Positions 24,713 to 34,422 are shown, numbered from the stretch's first letter. The stretch is 64,000 nucleotides of DNA from Paenibacillus sonchi (GCF_016772475.1 NZ_CP068595.1:3038001-3102000), one strand, 5' to 3'. Numbers and translations are program-made. Notes: generated from the sequence alone by a model not told the origin.

Positions 24713-27323
24713 CTGACAGACATGAAGGGCAGCGGGTGATTCCTTTTCCGCACGGAGGCATTGTTGTGCTCGTCGGGCCTTCGAACAGCGGCAAAACCAC
24801 CCTGCTCCGCAGACTGGTGCAAGAAGGTGTATTGCTGCAGACGGAGATTGTCTCTTCAGATGATTACCGGACACTGGTGGGGGATGTTGAATACATCGAC
24901 TGGAAAGGCCGCCCCCGGGAGGAAGCGGACATTCTGTACAGCGATTACCAACTGCTGTCGAATCTGGCTTTTGAGGCGATGAATACCGTAGTGTCGATGC
25001 GCTGCCGGCTGGGCAAGCTGACGGTGGTGGATGCCACACATCTGCAGCCGGAATACCGCAGGAAGTATATCGATTTGGCAGCCGGACATGATCTCCCCTG
25101 TGCCGCCTGGGTTCTGGATCTGCCGGAGCAGACCCTGTTAGAGCGGGATACAAGCCGGGACCAGCCGCGCGGAAGACAGCGTGTGAAACAGCAGTTTGTC
25201 CAGTTCAAACGTTCGCTGCGCGGACTGCGGGATGAAGGCTTCGACTTCACTTATATGCTCAAGGAAACCGAATCCGTCCAATTTATCCGCAAAAAGAACC
25301 CGCTGCTCGCTGAAATTGGCGCAGGGGTGGATGTGATCGGCGATATTCACGGCTGTTATGACGAAATGCTGGAGCTCCTGGGACAGCTGGGGTACGCACC
25401 GGATGATGCCGGACTTTACCGGCATCCCGACGGCAGAACGCTGGTTTCCGTTGGAGATGTGATGAGCCGTGGACCGAAATCGCTGGATACCATGAAATTC
25501 TGGAAAAAGCACTGCGATGCCGGGACCGCCCGCATGATCGACAGTAATCATGGCTGGAAGATTGCCCGCTACCTCAGCGGCCGTCAGGTAACCCTGAGCC
25601 ACGGCGATGAGCATATCGCTGCGGAGCTTGCGCAGCTTGCCCTTGAAGCAGGCGAGGAGGAAGCGGATGCGCTAAGAGAGGAATTGAAGCAGTTTCTGCT
25701 CTCCGCCCCCAGCCATCTGGTGCTGTGCCGTGAGGGGGTCCGGCGTGTAGTGGTTGCCCATGCCGGAATCCGGGATGAATATATCGGCAGGCAATCCAAG
25801 CGGATACAGGACTTCTGCCGCTATGGGGATACGGATGGCATGGATGCCACAGGTGCACCTGTGCGCAAGGAGTGGTATGTAGAACATGAATCCGGGGAGC
25901 TTATCGTCTGGGGACATGATCCAAGGCCTTTCCCGACAGTGGTGAAGAATACGGTTAATATTGACCAGGGGGCGGTTTTTGGCGGTTCTTTGACCGCTTA
26001 CCGCTATCCTGAACAGAAGTTTGTCAGCGTCAAGGCTTATCAGGATTATGCCCGTGACCCGGACAGCCCGCTGATCCGCTGGGAACGGGGGAGGTTCTCT
26101 CCGCCTAACCTGCGCAAGCTTGTGGAAGGGTACTCCGTCATGACAGACACCTACGGCGAAATCTCTGTGCGCGGCGAATTTGTAAAAGCGGCGATAGACG
26201 CGGTATCCCATTTCACCATCCCTATGGAGGAACTCGTCTACATTCCGCCTACGATGAGTCCGGCACCTAGGGTATCCCCCGATGAAACCTGCTTGGAACA
26301 TCCCCGTGAAGCGATTGCTTACTATCGTTCCCAGGGCGTTAAGACTATGGTGGCGGAGAAAAACACATGGGCAGCCGCGCCGTTCTGCTGCTGTTCCGCG
26401 ATGAAGCTGCCGCTGTGCCTTATGTGGGCCGACCCACGCTCGGCACGATTTACACGCGTACCGGCCGGGCTTTTTTTAACAAGGAGGCCGGGCCTGACGT
26501 GCTGTCCCGGCTGAATTCGGATTTGCACAAAGCCGGTTATTGGGCCCGCCATGATACGGATTTGCTGCTGCTTGACGCCGAAATTATCCCGTGGAACCTG
26601 AAGGCGCGCGAGCTGATCGCAACCCAGTACGCACATGTCGCCGAAGCTGCGGCAATGGACCGCGAGCAGCTCCTGGGGAAGCTGCGCGAAGCGGAAAATG
26701 CCGGACGCGATGTGTCAGGCTGGGTACAGGAGATGGAGGGCAAGCTGAAGAACGCCCGTGTATTCCGTGAAGCTTTTCAGCAGTACTGCTGGGATACAAG
26801 CGGCCTTGACGGCATCCGGATCGCTCCGTTTCATACGCTGGCGCACAGCGGGCAGACCTTTTTTGACCGGAGCCATCTTTGGCATATGGAGCATGGCCGC
26901 GAGCTGGCCGGGGTGTCGCCGCTCTTTATGGAGACGGAATACCGGACGATCACCAGTGAAGCTGATGAAGCCGATGTGATCCGCTGGTGGGAGGAGCTGA
27001 CAGAGGACGGACATGAAGGCATTGTGATCAAGCCGGAAACCTTCATTGTCCGCAGCGGCAAAAGCTTAATCCAGCCTGCCATCAAGGTCAGGGGCCGCAA
27101 GTACCTGCACATAATTTATGGGATTGACTATCTGCAGCCGGACAATCTGGCCCGGCTCAAGCTGCGCAAAACCGGCAAAAAAGAGCGCCATGCTCTGATG
27201 GAATGCGCCCTAAGCGTAGAGTCGGTGGAACGTTTTATCCGCAAAGAGCCGCTGGAACGGATGCATGAATGCGTGCTTGCCGCCCTGTCGCTCGAATCCG
27301 ATCCGGTCGATCCGCGGTTGTAG
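24709..27323 (+). CDS. pnkp: Polynucleotide kinase-phosphatase-ligase Pnkp (frame broken at an A5 run)
   Basis: Adding one A at 26359-26363 restores a protein of about 871 residues. Order: kinase with P-loop GPSNSGKTT (about 22-30), metallophosphatase with VIGDIHG, and an adenylyltransferase ligase domain whose nucleotidyl-lysine motif reads AEKKHMGSR after correction; the break falls exactly on that motif. Pnkp phosphorylates 5'-OH ends, removes 2',3'-cyclic phosphate and, with Hen1, ligates RNA. Odd: the usual GDxxDRG reads GDVMSRG and the usual GNHE/D reads SNHGWK, so the phosphatase metal site deviates from the textbook form. The ligase needs the Hen1 N-terminal domain in studied systems. 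Confidence 0.88.
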
Positions 27324-27360
27324 GCGGGGAGAAAAATCAGTGAAGAGAACAGTCCGTTAG

Positions 27361-27540
27361 TGGGAAAAAGGTTCACTAATCCAACTTATTCGGCTTATGG
27401 AGCATCCTATGTGGGAAAAAGTACCACTAATCCGGCTGAAAGCGGCCATATGGGATGAATATGTGTGAATTAGGTGTACAAAATCCCACTAATACCTTCG
27501 GTAGCCAGGATTTCTGCTGATTAGGTTTACTTTTTCCACT
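27361..27540. repeat. Dispersed intergenic repeat family C
   Basis: Forward units GTGGGAAAAAGGTTCACTAATCC (23 bp with the tail; key parts GTGGGAAAAA and CACTAATCC) start at 27361 and 27412, 51 bp apart, followed by two units in reverse orientation ending at 27490 and 27540. The whole block matches 3720-3915 in inverted orientation. It separates pnkp from kptA, and no terminator is seen between these genes. Confidence 0.75.
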
Positions 27541-27585
27541 TAGGTTCAGTCTCTTATGAGAGAGAGCAAGGAACGAGGTGCAACA

Positions 27586-28143
27586 GTGTTAAATCATGCC
27601 GCTGAGGTTTCGCTCAGCAAATTTATGACCAAGCTGCTCCGGCATACACCGGCAGAGTATGGATTGCTCCTTGATCCTGAGGACGGCTCCTGTCTGCTGG
27701 AGGATCTGCAGCGTGTCATCCATGCTGCCCCGAAATGGGCAGGGATCTCCGAAGAGGATATCCGCCAGGTCGTCCGGAACAGTGAGAAGCAGCGTTTTGC
27801 CATAGAGGAAGACCGTATTAAAGCGCGGTATGGCCATAGTCATGCCAGGCTTACATATGAGCCGGGAATCCCGCCGGAGGTTCTGTATCATGGAACGCAT
27901 CAGGCCGCGCTGCCTGCGATTCTGAAGGAGGGGCTGCTGCCGATGGGGCGGCAGTATATACATTTGTCCGAAGGGCTTCATTTTGCCAGCCTGGCCGGGA
28001 GCCGCAGGGGCAAGCTGATTCTGCTGGCCGTGGATACGGTTAAGGCAGTACATTTGGGAGTAACCTTCTATTATGCAGGCAATGAAGTGTGGTTGTCAAA
28101 GCCGATTCCACCTGCTTGTATAGCTTTGCGGGAAGAGTTGTAG
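27586..28143 (+). CDS. kptA: RNA 2'-phosphotransferase KptA
   Basis: GTG 27586 is chosen because GAGG lies 7 nt upstream and the protein then begins like the family (LSKFMTKLLRHTPAEYGL). The 185-residue product carries the KptA/Tpt1 elements: the LRH Arg near the N-terminus, the LYHGT His, and the downstream YIHLS segment. The enzyme transfers an RNA 2'-phosphate to NAD, giving ADP-ribose cyclic phosphate. It has no obvious substrate in most bacteria; here its position behind pnkp suggests it clears 2'-phosphates left by RNA ligation or damage. Confidence 0.9.
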   Translation: MLNHAAEVSLSKFMTKLLRHTPAEYGLLLDPEDGSCLLEDLQRVIHAAPKWAGISEEDIRQVVRNSEKQRFAIEEDRIKARYGHSHARLTYEPGIPPEVLYHGTHQAALPAILKEGLLPMGRQYIHLSEGLHFASLAGSRRGKLILLAVDTVKAVHLGVTFYYAGNEVWLSKPIPPACIALREEL

Positions 28144-28230
28144 GTTGTTCATGCTGCCAAGCCCGAACAGGGAAACGGTTTTGCTCGACAGCATTGCACG
28201 GCCAGCTTCTACTTAAGGGAGGGATGTACC

Positions 28231-28749
28231 ATGGATGAAGTGCCGGATCACTTGGACCACGGCTTGCAGATTGTTTTTATCGGGTTCAATCCCAGCCTCC
28301 GTTCGGGGGAATCGGGGCATCATTACGCTAATCCGCGCAATAATTTCTGGCGCATTCTGGAGCGCTCCGGCCTGACGCCCCGTCTCTATGATGCCTCTGA
28401 GGACGGGGAATTGCTCCGGCTGGGCTTGGGCTTCACCAACATCGTCGCCCGCCCGACGCGGGGTGCGGAGGATATTACCCGGGAGGAGTATGCCGAGGGC
28501 CGGCAGATTCTCCGGGAGAAGCTTGCCCGCTACCGGCCGGAGATCGCCTGCTTTGTCGGCAAAGGCGTCTATACGGAATTCAGCCGCCGCCCGAAGGCGG
28601 ACTGGGGCTTTCAGGATGGCCAGCCGCCGGTTGTGGACGGTGTGCGGGAGTTCGTCGCCCCCTCGTCCAGCGGCCTGGTCCGTATGCCCCTGCCGGAGAT
28701 CGTAGCCATTTACCGGAGATTGTATGAGTATATTCAGGAGGGTCCCTGA
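28231..28749 (+). CDS. mug: G/U mismatch-specific uracil/thymine DNA glycosylase
   Basis: ATG 28231 follows GGGAGGG. The 172-residue protein shows the Mug/TDG motif GFNPS near the N-terminus (the Asn activates water), NPRNNFW and the SSSGL loop that intercalates into DNA. It excises uracil or thymine opposite guanine in base-excision repair. It follows kptA by 87 bp in the same direction and is ended by a strong terminator; whether it belongs to the RNA-repair unit functionally is unclear. Confidence 0.9.
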   Translation: MDEVPDHLDHGLQIVFIGFNPSLRSGESGHHYANPRNNFWRILERSGLTPRLYDASEDGELLRLGLGFTNIVARPTRGAEDITREEYAEGRQILREKLARYRPEIACFVGKGVYTEFSRRPKADWGFQDGQPPVVDGVREFVAPSSSGLVRMPLPEIVAIYRRLYEYIQEGP

Positions 28750-28793
28750 ATCTAATGAGGGAAACGGGTGAATCAAAGGTAAAAATACCTCTG

Positions 28794-28829
28794 ATGAAAA
28801 AACACCCTTGGTTTGAAGGGTGTTTTTGG
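28794..28829 (+). terminator. Terminator after mug
   Basis: AAAAAACACCCTT pairs with GAAGGGTGTTTTT around a short loop. Confidence 0.9.
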
Positions 28830-28954
28830 TCTCGAAAGATATGAATTATGTTTTGGGGGAAGCGACTTGTAATACAGTGTAAAAAAGTGTGGATATCCTG
28901 GAAGCCTCAACGGGATATAAGCGATGCAGAAGGGTGGGACTCCATCCGCGGACT

Positions 28955-29155
28955 GAAGCGGACCGAGGAGCCCTTATTTTGCCAAAAACCTTACTTTTTC
29001 AGCGGTTACGGACTCAGGAGCCGTTATATCGTTCGATGGAGCCTGGAATAAAGGGGAAAGGGACAAATAAGGGCATCTCAGTCCGTTAGCCTGCGAAAAA
29101 GACGAATCTTCCTTCAATAACGGCTCTCCTGTCCGTAACGGCTGCGGAGAGATCG
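28955..29155. repeat. Intergenic repeat family E, two forward and two reverse units
   Basis: CGGACCGAGGAGCCCTTATT (28959) and CGGACTCAGGAGCCGTTATA (29009) are 50 bp apart. The reverse-complement units follow: AATAAGGGCATCTCAGTCCG near 29066 and AATAACGGCTCTCCTGTCCG near 29117. The arrangement mirrors family C. Reading frames across the block lack ribosome binding sites. Confidence 0.6.
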
Positions 29156-29340
29156 TGAAGGAATGGGGCGATCCGTCTTCAGCATGCCCCCGTTGATTTT
29201 GCAGGTGGGGAACCCCTGTGGCCGTAAGCCCCATGCTGTTATTCACCCGCCAGGGTGATTTTGTTCAAATATAAGAATTTATATGCTTCACGCTGTAAAT
29301 TATCCTTCTATTTCTCGCTGAAACGGGTACCGTTATTAGC

Positions 29341-29660
29341 CTTAGCTCGCGCCCGCTACAGACCTGCCGTCCCGCGCCTGCTGCGGACTTGCCGTCCCGC
29401 GCCTGCTGCGGACTTGCCGTCCCGCGCTCGCAACGGACCTGCCGACCTCAGCCCGCGCCCGTCACGGACTTGCCAGCCACTGCGACCACGGCATTACTAG
29501 CCCGCGCCCGCCAGGGTCTTGCCGCCTCAGTGCGCCCGCCCCGGACCTGTCAGCCACCTGCCTCCCCGGAACTGCCGACCTCGCGCCAGCCCCGGCCGGT
29601 CTCAGCCCCAGCCGGTGCCAGCCCGGCAGGTTGCCCGCTCCAACCTGTGTCAATCCCAGT
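29341..29660. repeat. GC-rich degenerate 25-bp repeats
   Basis: Units of the type GCCTGCTGCGGACTTGCC recur at 29376 and 29401 exactly, with degenerate copies before and after (GACCTGCC/GACTTGCC at 29361, 29386, 29411, 29436, 29467 and later). It fills the space before the 3' end of the tagO-like gene. Composition is much richer in GC than its surroundings. 29156-29340 shows no feature I can name. Confidence 0.6.
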
Positions 29661-29679
29661 GCTTCCGTCCCAGCCGGGA

Positions 29680-30654
29680 TCAGATCTGAATCAGCAGCAG
29701 GATAATGGAAGACAGCGACAGGCAGACGCTGGCCAGGTACAGCACGGCAACGACCTGCTTTTGGTTCAGGCCGGCCTTGAGCAGGCGGTAATGGACCTGG
29801 GTCGCATCAGCCTGATAAATGGACTTGCCTTGCACAAACCGTTTGATGACGACAAACAAATTGTCGAAGATCGGGACACCGAGCGCGAGAATCGGGATGA
29901 ACAGGGACAGCACCGTCGCCTGCTTGAACGCCCCGTCCAGCGCGATGACGGCCAGAATGTAGCCTAGAAAGGTGGCGCCTGCGTCACCCATGAAGATTTT
30001 GGCCGGAGCTTTGTTGTAGCGCAGGTAGGCAATAGTGACGCCCACCAGGGTGATCGCCATCATGGCCGAGGCAGATTGACCCTTCGCCAAAGCAACCACG
30101 AACAGCGTTACTGCGGAGATAGCCGTCAGGCCGCCAGCCAGACCATCCATGCCATCGGAGAAATTAATTACGGTAGTCACACCGAAGATCCAGAGAATAG
30201 TCAGCACAAATTGCAGGATCACCGGCAGCGAGATATAATCGCCGGAGAAGGGGTTGAAGAATCCGGTGAAGGCATTCCCCGACAGAAAGACCAGAATCGC
30301 CGCCGCGATCTGAACGATAAATTTTGGCAGCGCCGGGAAGTCCTTGCCTTTGGTTTTGTACCAGTCATCGATCGTGCCTATGGTCAGCAGGAGCACACCG
30401 CCAATGAACAAGGCGAGAGTATCCAGCGAGAAATCGCGGGTGAACAGCAGATATGTAATAAAAAATCCGATGAATATAGCATAGCTGGCTGTCAGCGGAA
30501 TGGGCTCCCTATGTATTTTGCGCTCCACATCCTGCCGGGGCTTGTCCACAAAATCAAGCCGGAATGCGAGCCTGCCAAGCGGGGGAATCAGCAAATAGAC
30601 GATGCAAAAGGACACCAGAAACGCCAGAACATAAAAAATGACAATCACCGCCAT
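29680..30654 (-). CDS. tagO: Undecaprenyl-phosphate GlcNAc-1-phosphate transferase (MraY/WecA/TagO family)
   Basis: A 324-residue membrane protein with ten or eleven helices and the family motifs in order: VDKPRQDVERKIHREPIPL, GTIDDWYK, NFSDGMDGLAGG, MGDAGATFLGY and QVHYRLLKAG. It attaches GlcNAc-1-phosphate (or a related sugar phosphate) to undecaprenyl phosphate at the inner membrane face, the first step of teichoic acid or other wall glycan assembly. The specific product is inferred. The ribosome binding site is weak. A WecG/TagA-family gene lies at the far end of the window. Confidence 0.88.
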   Translation of the reverse strand: MAVIVIFYVLAFLVSFCIVYLLIPPLGRLAFRLDFVDKPRQDVERKIHREPIPLTASYAIFIGFFITYLLFTRDFSLDTLALFIGGVLLLTIGTIDDWYKTKGKDFPALPKFIVQIAAAILVFLSGNAFTGFFNPFSGDYISLPVILQFVLTILWIFGVTTVINFSDGMDGLAGGLTAISAVTLFVVALAKGQSASAMMAITLVGVTIAYLRYNKAPAKIFMGDAGATFLGYILAVIALDGAFKQATVLSLFIPILALGVPIFDNLFVVIKRFVQGKSIYQADATQVHYRLLKAGLNQKQVVAVLYLASVCLSLSSIILLLIQI

Positions 30655-30680
30655 TACTTTTTTTGAAAAGGCCTGTCTGA

Positions 30681-30710
30681 ATTATATCGCAAATGGATGC
30701 TGCTTGTCGA
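30681..30710 (-). promoter_or_regulatory. Promoter of the tagO-like gene
   Basis: On the minus strand TCGACA (30710-30705), 18-bp spacer, TATAAT (30686-30681). The leader would be only about 25 nt. Confidence 0.55.
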
Positions 30711-30740
30711 CGAAACGCGAAATTGGAGGGAAATAGAAAG

Positions 30741-31424
30741 ATGAAATATGAGGTCATTTTATTTGATGCCGATGATACCTTGTTTGACTACGGGATGGCT
30801 GAGAGCAGGGCGCTGTACAATGCTTTTGCCCATTTTGGCCTGCCGACGGGTGCTGAGGATTATGCTGCGAGCTATAAAGAAATCAACGCGGCACTGTGGA
30901 AGGATCTGGAACAGGGGCGGACCACCTCTGCCGTGCTGCGGGTCGAGCGGTTCAACCGGCTGTTTGCCGCGCACAAGCTGGACCTGAGCCCTGAAGCATT
31001 CAGTGAAGCGTATCTGAAGTTTCTGGGAGAAGGGACGTTTCTTATTCAGGGAGCGGTAGAGCTGTGCCGGGAGCTGGCCGGGTGCAGGCTTGCGGTTATT
31101 ACCAATGGAATCAAGGATGTGCAGCTGTCCAGAATCCAGGGCTCTCCGCTGAGCAGCACCTTTGAGCAGATCATTATTTCCGAGGAGGCCGGGTGTCAGA
31201 AGCCGGAGCGGGGGATTTTCGATTATGCTTTTGCCAAGCTGGGAATCTCTGACCGGAGCAAAGTGCTGATCGTCGGCGATTCGCTGACCTCTGATATCCA
31301 GGGGGGAATCAATTACGGAATTGATACCTGCTGGTTCAACCCGCTGGGCAAGGAAGGCGCTCCGGGCATTCATCCGACCTATGAGATAAGGGAGCTGTCC
31401 GAGCTTCTGGAAATTACCCGCTGA
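30741..31424 (+). CDS. HAD-family nucleotidase, YjjG type
   Basis: ATG 30741 has a GGAGGG site. The 227-residue protein shows HAD motif I DADDTLFDYG, motif II VITNG, the Lys of motif III (QKPERGIFDYA) and motif IV VGDSLTSD. The alpha-helical cap between motifs I and II is of the YjjG/pyrimidine 5'-nucleotidase kind. It likely dephosphorylates nucleoside monophosphates, including non-canonical ones. It is divergent from the tagO-like gene. Confidence 0.87.
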   Translation: MKYEVILFDADDTLFDYGMAESRALYNAFAHFGLPTGAEDYAASYKEINAALWKDLEQGRTTSAVLRVERFNRLFAAHKLDLSPEAFSEAYLKFLGEGTFLIQGAVELCRELAGCRLAVITNGIKDVQLSRIQGSPLSSTFEQIIISEEAGCQKPERGIFDYAFAKLGISDRSKVLIVGDSLTSDIQGGINYGIDTCWFNPLGKEGAPGIHPTYEIRELSELLEITR

Positions 31425-31529
31425 TGCACTGACTTAACCCCCGGCGGGTTGAAAACTTTCTCTCGTGTTAAATATATTAAGATGACTTCTCATTCTCCAT
31501 CATCAAATATAGACAGGGAGAGGATTCTA

Positions 31530-32198
31530 TTGAAGAAAAAATGGCTGATTGCCGCCGTTGCCGCGGGCATGACGATAACCGGCTCGGCAGGTGTATATGC
31601 GGGAGCGAAGCTGGAGCAGATCAAAGCCTATCTGAACCACAGCATCGGTGTGGTCGTGGACGGCACCCCTTATTGGCTGAAGGATGGCAACGGTAAAACA
31701 TTAACGCCTATCACCTACGAAGGCATCACCTATCTGCCGGTCCGTTCGGTCGCCGGTGCTCTGAAGGTGCCGATTACTTACGATGCCGCGAACTATAAAG
31801 TGAGAATCGGCAAAGGTGCCGAAGCCGGAGGAACCCCGGGAACGGGTGCCGGGACTGCTGCCCCTCCGGTGGAGAGCACCGAACGGCCGGTTAATCTGCC
31901 GAAGGATTTTCCAATTCCGGCGGATGCCGTTATAGCAACTACACTGGACACGGATGCAGATGGAGTGAAGAAGGCGGCCTTTACCTACTCCACACAGGAA
32001 GCTCTGGAAACCATGGGGTTTGTGTATAGTGAATATGTGCGGATTAAGAGGCTGGACAATGCTTCTCAGACAGTGAGTGCCAGCACGGTCAAAATCTCCG
32101 GCCGGCTGGGCGGGACAAGCCCGCTGTCCATCACCGGCAAGGCCTCAACCGCCCGTCCGGGCTTCAATATCTTCACCATCACGTTTTCGGAGAGCTGA
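31530..32198 (+). CDS. Secreted stalk-domain protein
   Basis: TTG start at 31530 behind a GGGAGAGG site. The 222-residue product has a signal peptide (KKKWLIAAVAAGMTITGSAG), a copper-amine-oxidase-N-like stalk domain (about 35-95, LPVRSVAGAL), a Gly/Thr/Pro linker and a C-terminal beta-rich part with no known motif. Such proteins are abundant in Paenibacillus envelopes; the role is unknown. Confidence 0.78.
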   Translation: MKKKWLIAAVAAGMTITGSAGVYAGAKLEQIKAYLNHSIGVVVDGTPYWLKDGNGKTLTPITYEGITYLPVRSVAGALKVPITYDAANYKVRIGKGAEAGGTPGTGAGTAAPPVESTERPVNLPKDFPIPADAVIATTLDTDADGVKKAAFTYSTQEALETMGFVYSEYVRIKRLDNASQTVSASTVKISGRLGGTSPLSITGKASTARPGFNIFTITFSES

Positions 32199-32217
32199 TT
32201 CATCTATTTTTGGCAAA

Positions 32218-32252
32218 AAAACAGCTGCGCCTTCTGAAGGCTGCAGCTGTCT
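32218..32252 (+). terminator. Terminator after the stalk-domain gene
   Basis: ACAGCTGC plus GCCTTC pair with GAAGGC plus GCAGCTGT; the following T-tract is imperfect (CTTGAATTTT). Confidence 0.6.
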
Positions 32253-32377
32253 TGAATTTTCACTGTATTTACTGAGCGCAGTAACAGCAACTGCCTCTTG
32301 CTGAGGACGGCGAAGCCGATTTCGCTTCCACCAGGGTCTTTGCTAACCCCCGGCAAAGGCATAGACCACAGAAGCTG

Positions 32378-33361
32378 TTATCCCTGCTGCCGGGTATCCA
32401 ACGGCTTCAGGTGTGCCTCGATCTGCGGACGTTTATCTTCGAGGAAGGGCGGCAGGGCCAGGGATTCACCCAGATGCTCAATTTCCTCATCGGTGGCGAA
32501 GCCCGGACCGTCCGTAGCCAGCTCGAACAGGATTCCGCTAGGCTCGCGGAAGTATAGAGAGCGGAAATAGAAACGGTCCACAAATCCCGAGTTCGGCAGT
32601 GAATAGCTGCCGATTCGCCCGATCCACTGCTTCAGCTCTTCTTCGTTGTCTACGCGGAAGGCGACATGATGCACACCGCCGCGTCCAAGCCGTTCCTGCG
32701 GCAGATCTTTGCGTTCTTCCAGATGGATCTCCGCGCCGGAGCCGCCTTCGCCGGTTTCGAACACGATGACATCCGGCTGGCCTGCTACAAGGGAAGGATA
32801 GGTGCTTTTGCGGCGGAAGCCAAGCAGATCCGTAAGCACCTTGGCAGAAGACTCGGCAGCCGGAACGGTCAAATGGACCGGACCCAGTCCGAGGATGCCG
32901 TATGCCGCCGGAACCGGGCTTTTGTCCCAGGGCTTGCCGCCTGCGACACCCTGGTTGTGCTCATCCGACACAAGGATCAGGCGCTGTCCCTCGTGATCCC
33001 GGAAGGCCAGCGTCCTGCGGCCGCCGCGGTCCTGAATCTCATCATGCTCCACCTGGAATTCCGCCAGCCGCTGCGTCCAGTACTCCAGCGCCTTGTCGTC
33101 AGGCACACGGAGCGACAGAGCGGAAATACTGTTATTGCCGTCACGGTTGCGGCCTGCGTTCGGAATCTCGAAGAAGGTGACCTCAGTCCCGGGATTGCCT
33201 GCCTCGTCCCCATAGAACAGATGGTAGACGGAGACATCATCCTGGTTCACTGTTTTTTTGATCAGGCGCAGTCCGAGCACCTCGGTGTAGAACTTGAAGT
33301 TCTCCGGGGCTCTGGCTGTAAGGGCCGATACATGGTGTAGTCCTTTTAATGTTAAACTCAT
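32378..33361 (-). CDS. Ring-cleaving dioxygenase of the VOC family (MhqO-like)
   Basis: ATG 33361 follows AAGGAGG. The 327-residue protein has two vicinal-oxygen-chelate halves: LKGLHHVSALT at the N-terminus with the first metal His, and the second half from LGPVHLTVP, GVHHVAFRVD and GILFELATDG with the metal Glu. Relatives (MhqO/MhqE types) degrade quinones or catechols under MarR control. The gene is divergent from the acetyltransferase-like gene; the shared AT-rich gap contains AAGTAA/TTACTT half sites near 33443 and 33462 that could be an operator. Confidence 0.85.
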   Translation of the reverse strand: MSLTLKGLHHVSALTARAPENFKFYTEVLGLRLIKKTVNQDDVSVYHLFYGDEAGNPGTEVTFFEIPNAGRNRDGNNSISALSLRVPDDKALEYWTQRLAEFQVEHDEIQDRGGRRTLAFRDHEGQRLILVSDEHNQGVAGGKPWDKSPVPAAYGILGLGPVHLTVPAAESSAKVLTDLLGFRRKSTYPSLVAGQPDVIVFETGEGGSGAEIHLEERKDLPQERLGRGGVHHVAFRVDNEEELKQWIGRIGSYSLPNSGFVDRFYFRSLYFREPSGILFELATDGPGFATDEEIEHLGESLALPPFLEDKRPQIEAHLKPLDTRQQG

Positions 33362-33531
33362 AATAGTTCCTCCTTGAAGTTTGCTGTACATTGCTTCAGT
33401 AAGACCGCAGAAGACCGTAAATTATATTTAACATGATATCAAGTAAATAAATAATATTAAGTTACTTACATTTTAATAGTAATATATAAAATTGGCAAGC
33501 ATGAATTTCATTATCCGCAAAGGAGCTTGAT

Positions 33532-34350
33532 ATGATACATACACAAGCAAGCTTAATGGAGCAGCTTAAGGGGATGGGGATTGACCCTCAAGGAACACTG
33601 CTGGTCCATTCTTCGCTGAAAAGCATCGGCGAAGTCCAGGGAGGTGCAGCCACGGTGTTGGATGCTCTGTCTGAATATATGAGACCAGGGCTGCTGGTCC
33701 TGCCGACACATACCTGGTCTTATATCGATGCGGATAATCCGCAGTTCTCCGTCCGGCAGTCTCCCTCCTGTGTCGGAATACTGCCGGAGCTGTTCCGTAA
33801 GCGGCCGGGGGTTATCCGCTCGTGGCATCCCACCCATTCCGTAGCTGCGCTGGGCAGGGATGCAGCGGAGTTCACTTCCGGCGACGAGCGGTGGGACACG
33901 CCCTGTGCCCGGGGATCCGTTTACGGCAAGCTGCTGGACCGCAAGGCCGACATACTTCTGCTCGGCGTAGATTTACGGCGGAATACCTTCATCCACGGGA
34001 TTGAAGAGTGGCTGGATATTCCCGGCAGAATGACCGATAGCCATGAGCAGCTGTATACGGAAACTCCCGGCGGAGAAGTAATTTCAGTGCCTTCGCGCAG
34101 GCACTGCGGGCTCTCCTGGTCCCAGCATTTCTGGAAGGTGGAGCAGGTGCTGGAGACGGGCGGAGCACTGCGCAGAGCCAGCTTTGGAGATGCGCCTGTG
34201 ATGATCTGCGGGACCGTGCAGACGACGGATATCCTGAGCCGGATGCTGCTGGCCGAACCGGAGCTGTTCTCGGACAACGAGCCGCTGGACGGCGGAACGG
34301 TGCCTGAGCCGCTGCCCAAGACGAAGCGGGGAATACCGGAGAAGAATTAA
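33532..34350 (+). CDS. AAC(3)-type aminoglycoside N-acetyltransferase-like protein
   Basis: ATG 33532 follows AAAGGAG. The 272-residue protein matches the Antibiotic_NAT fold: LLVHSSLKSIG near the N-terminus, LVLPTHTWSY, the WHPTHSVAALG motif with the catalytic His, and the CARGSVYGKLL segment. AAC(3) enzymes acetylate the 3-amino group of aminoglycosides with acetyl-CoA, but chromosomal members such as YokD-like proteins often have unknown substrates. Resistance cannot be concluded from sequence alone. Confidence 0.85.
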   Translation: MIHTQASLMEQLKGMGIDPQGTLLVHSSLKSIGEVQGGAATVLDALSEYMRPGLLVLPTHTWSYIDADNPQFSVRQSPSCVGILPELFRKRPGVIRSWHPTHSVAALGRDAAEFTSGDERWDTPCARGSVYGKLLDRKADILLLGVDLRRNTFIHGIEEWLDIPGRMTDSHEQLYTETPGGEVISVPSRRHCGLSWSQHFWKVEQVLETGGALRRASFGDAPVMICGTVQTTDILSRMLLAEPELFSDNEPLDGGTVPEPLPKTKRGIPEKN

Positions 34351-34422
34351 TAAGTTTCTACAGCCTGCTACATAGATTGAACTTGAAAAATTAAGAATAA
34401 GGGAAAAAGTGGCGGAGGAGAA

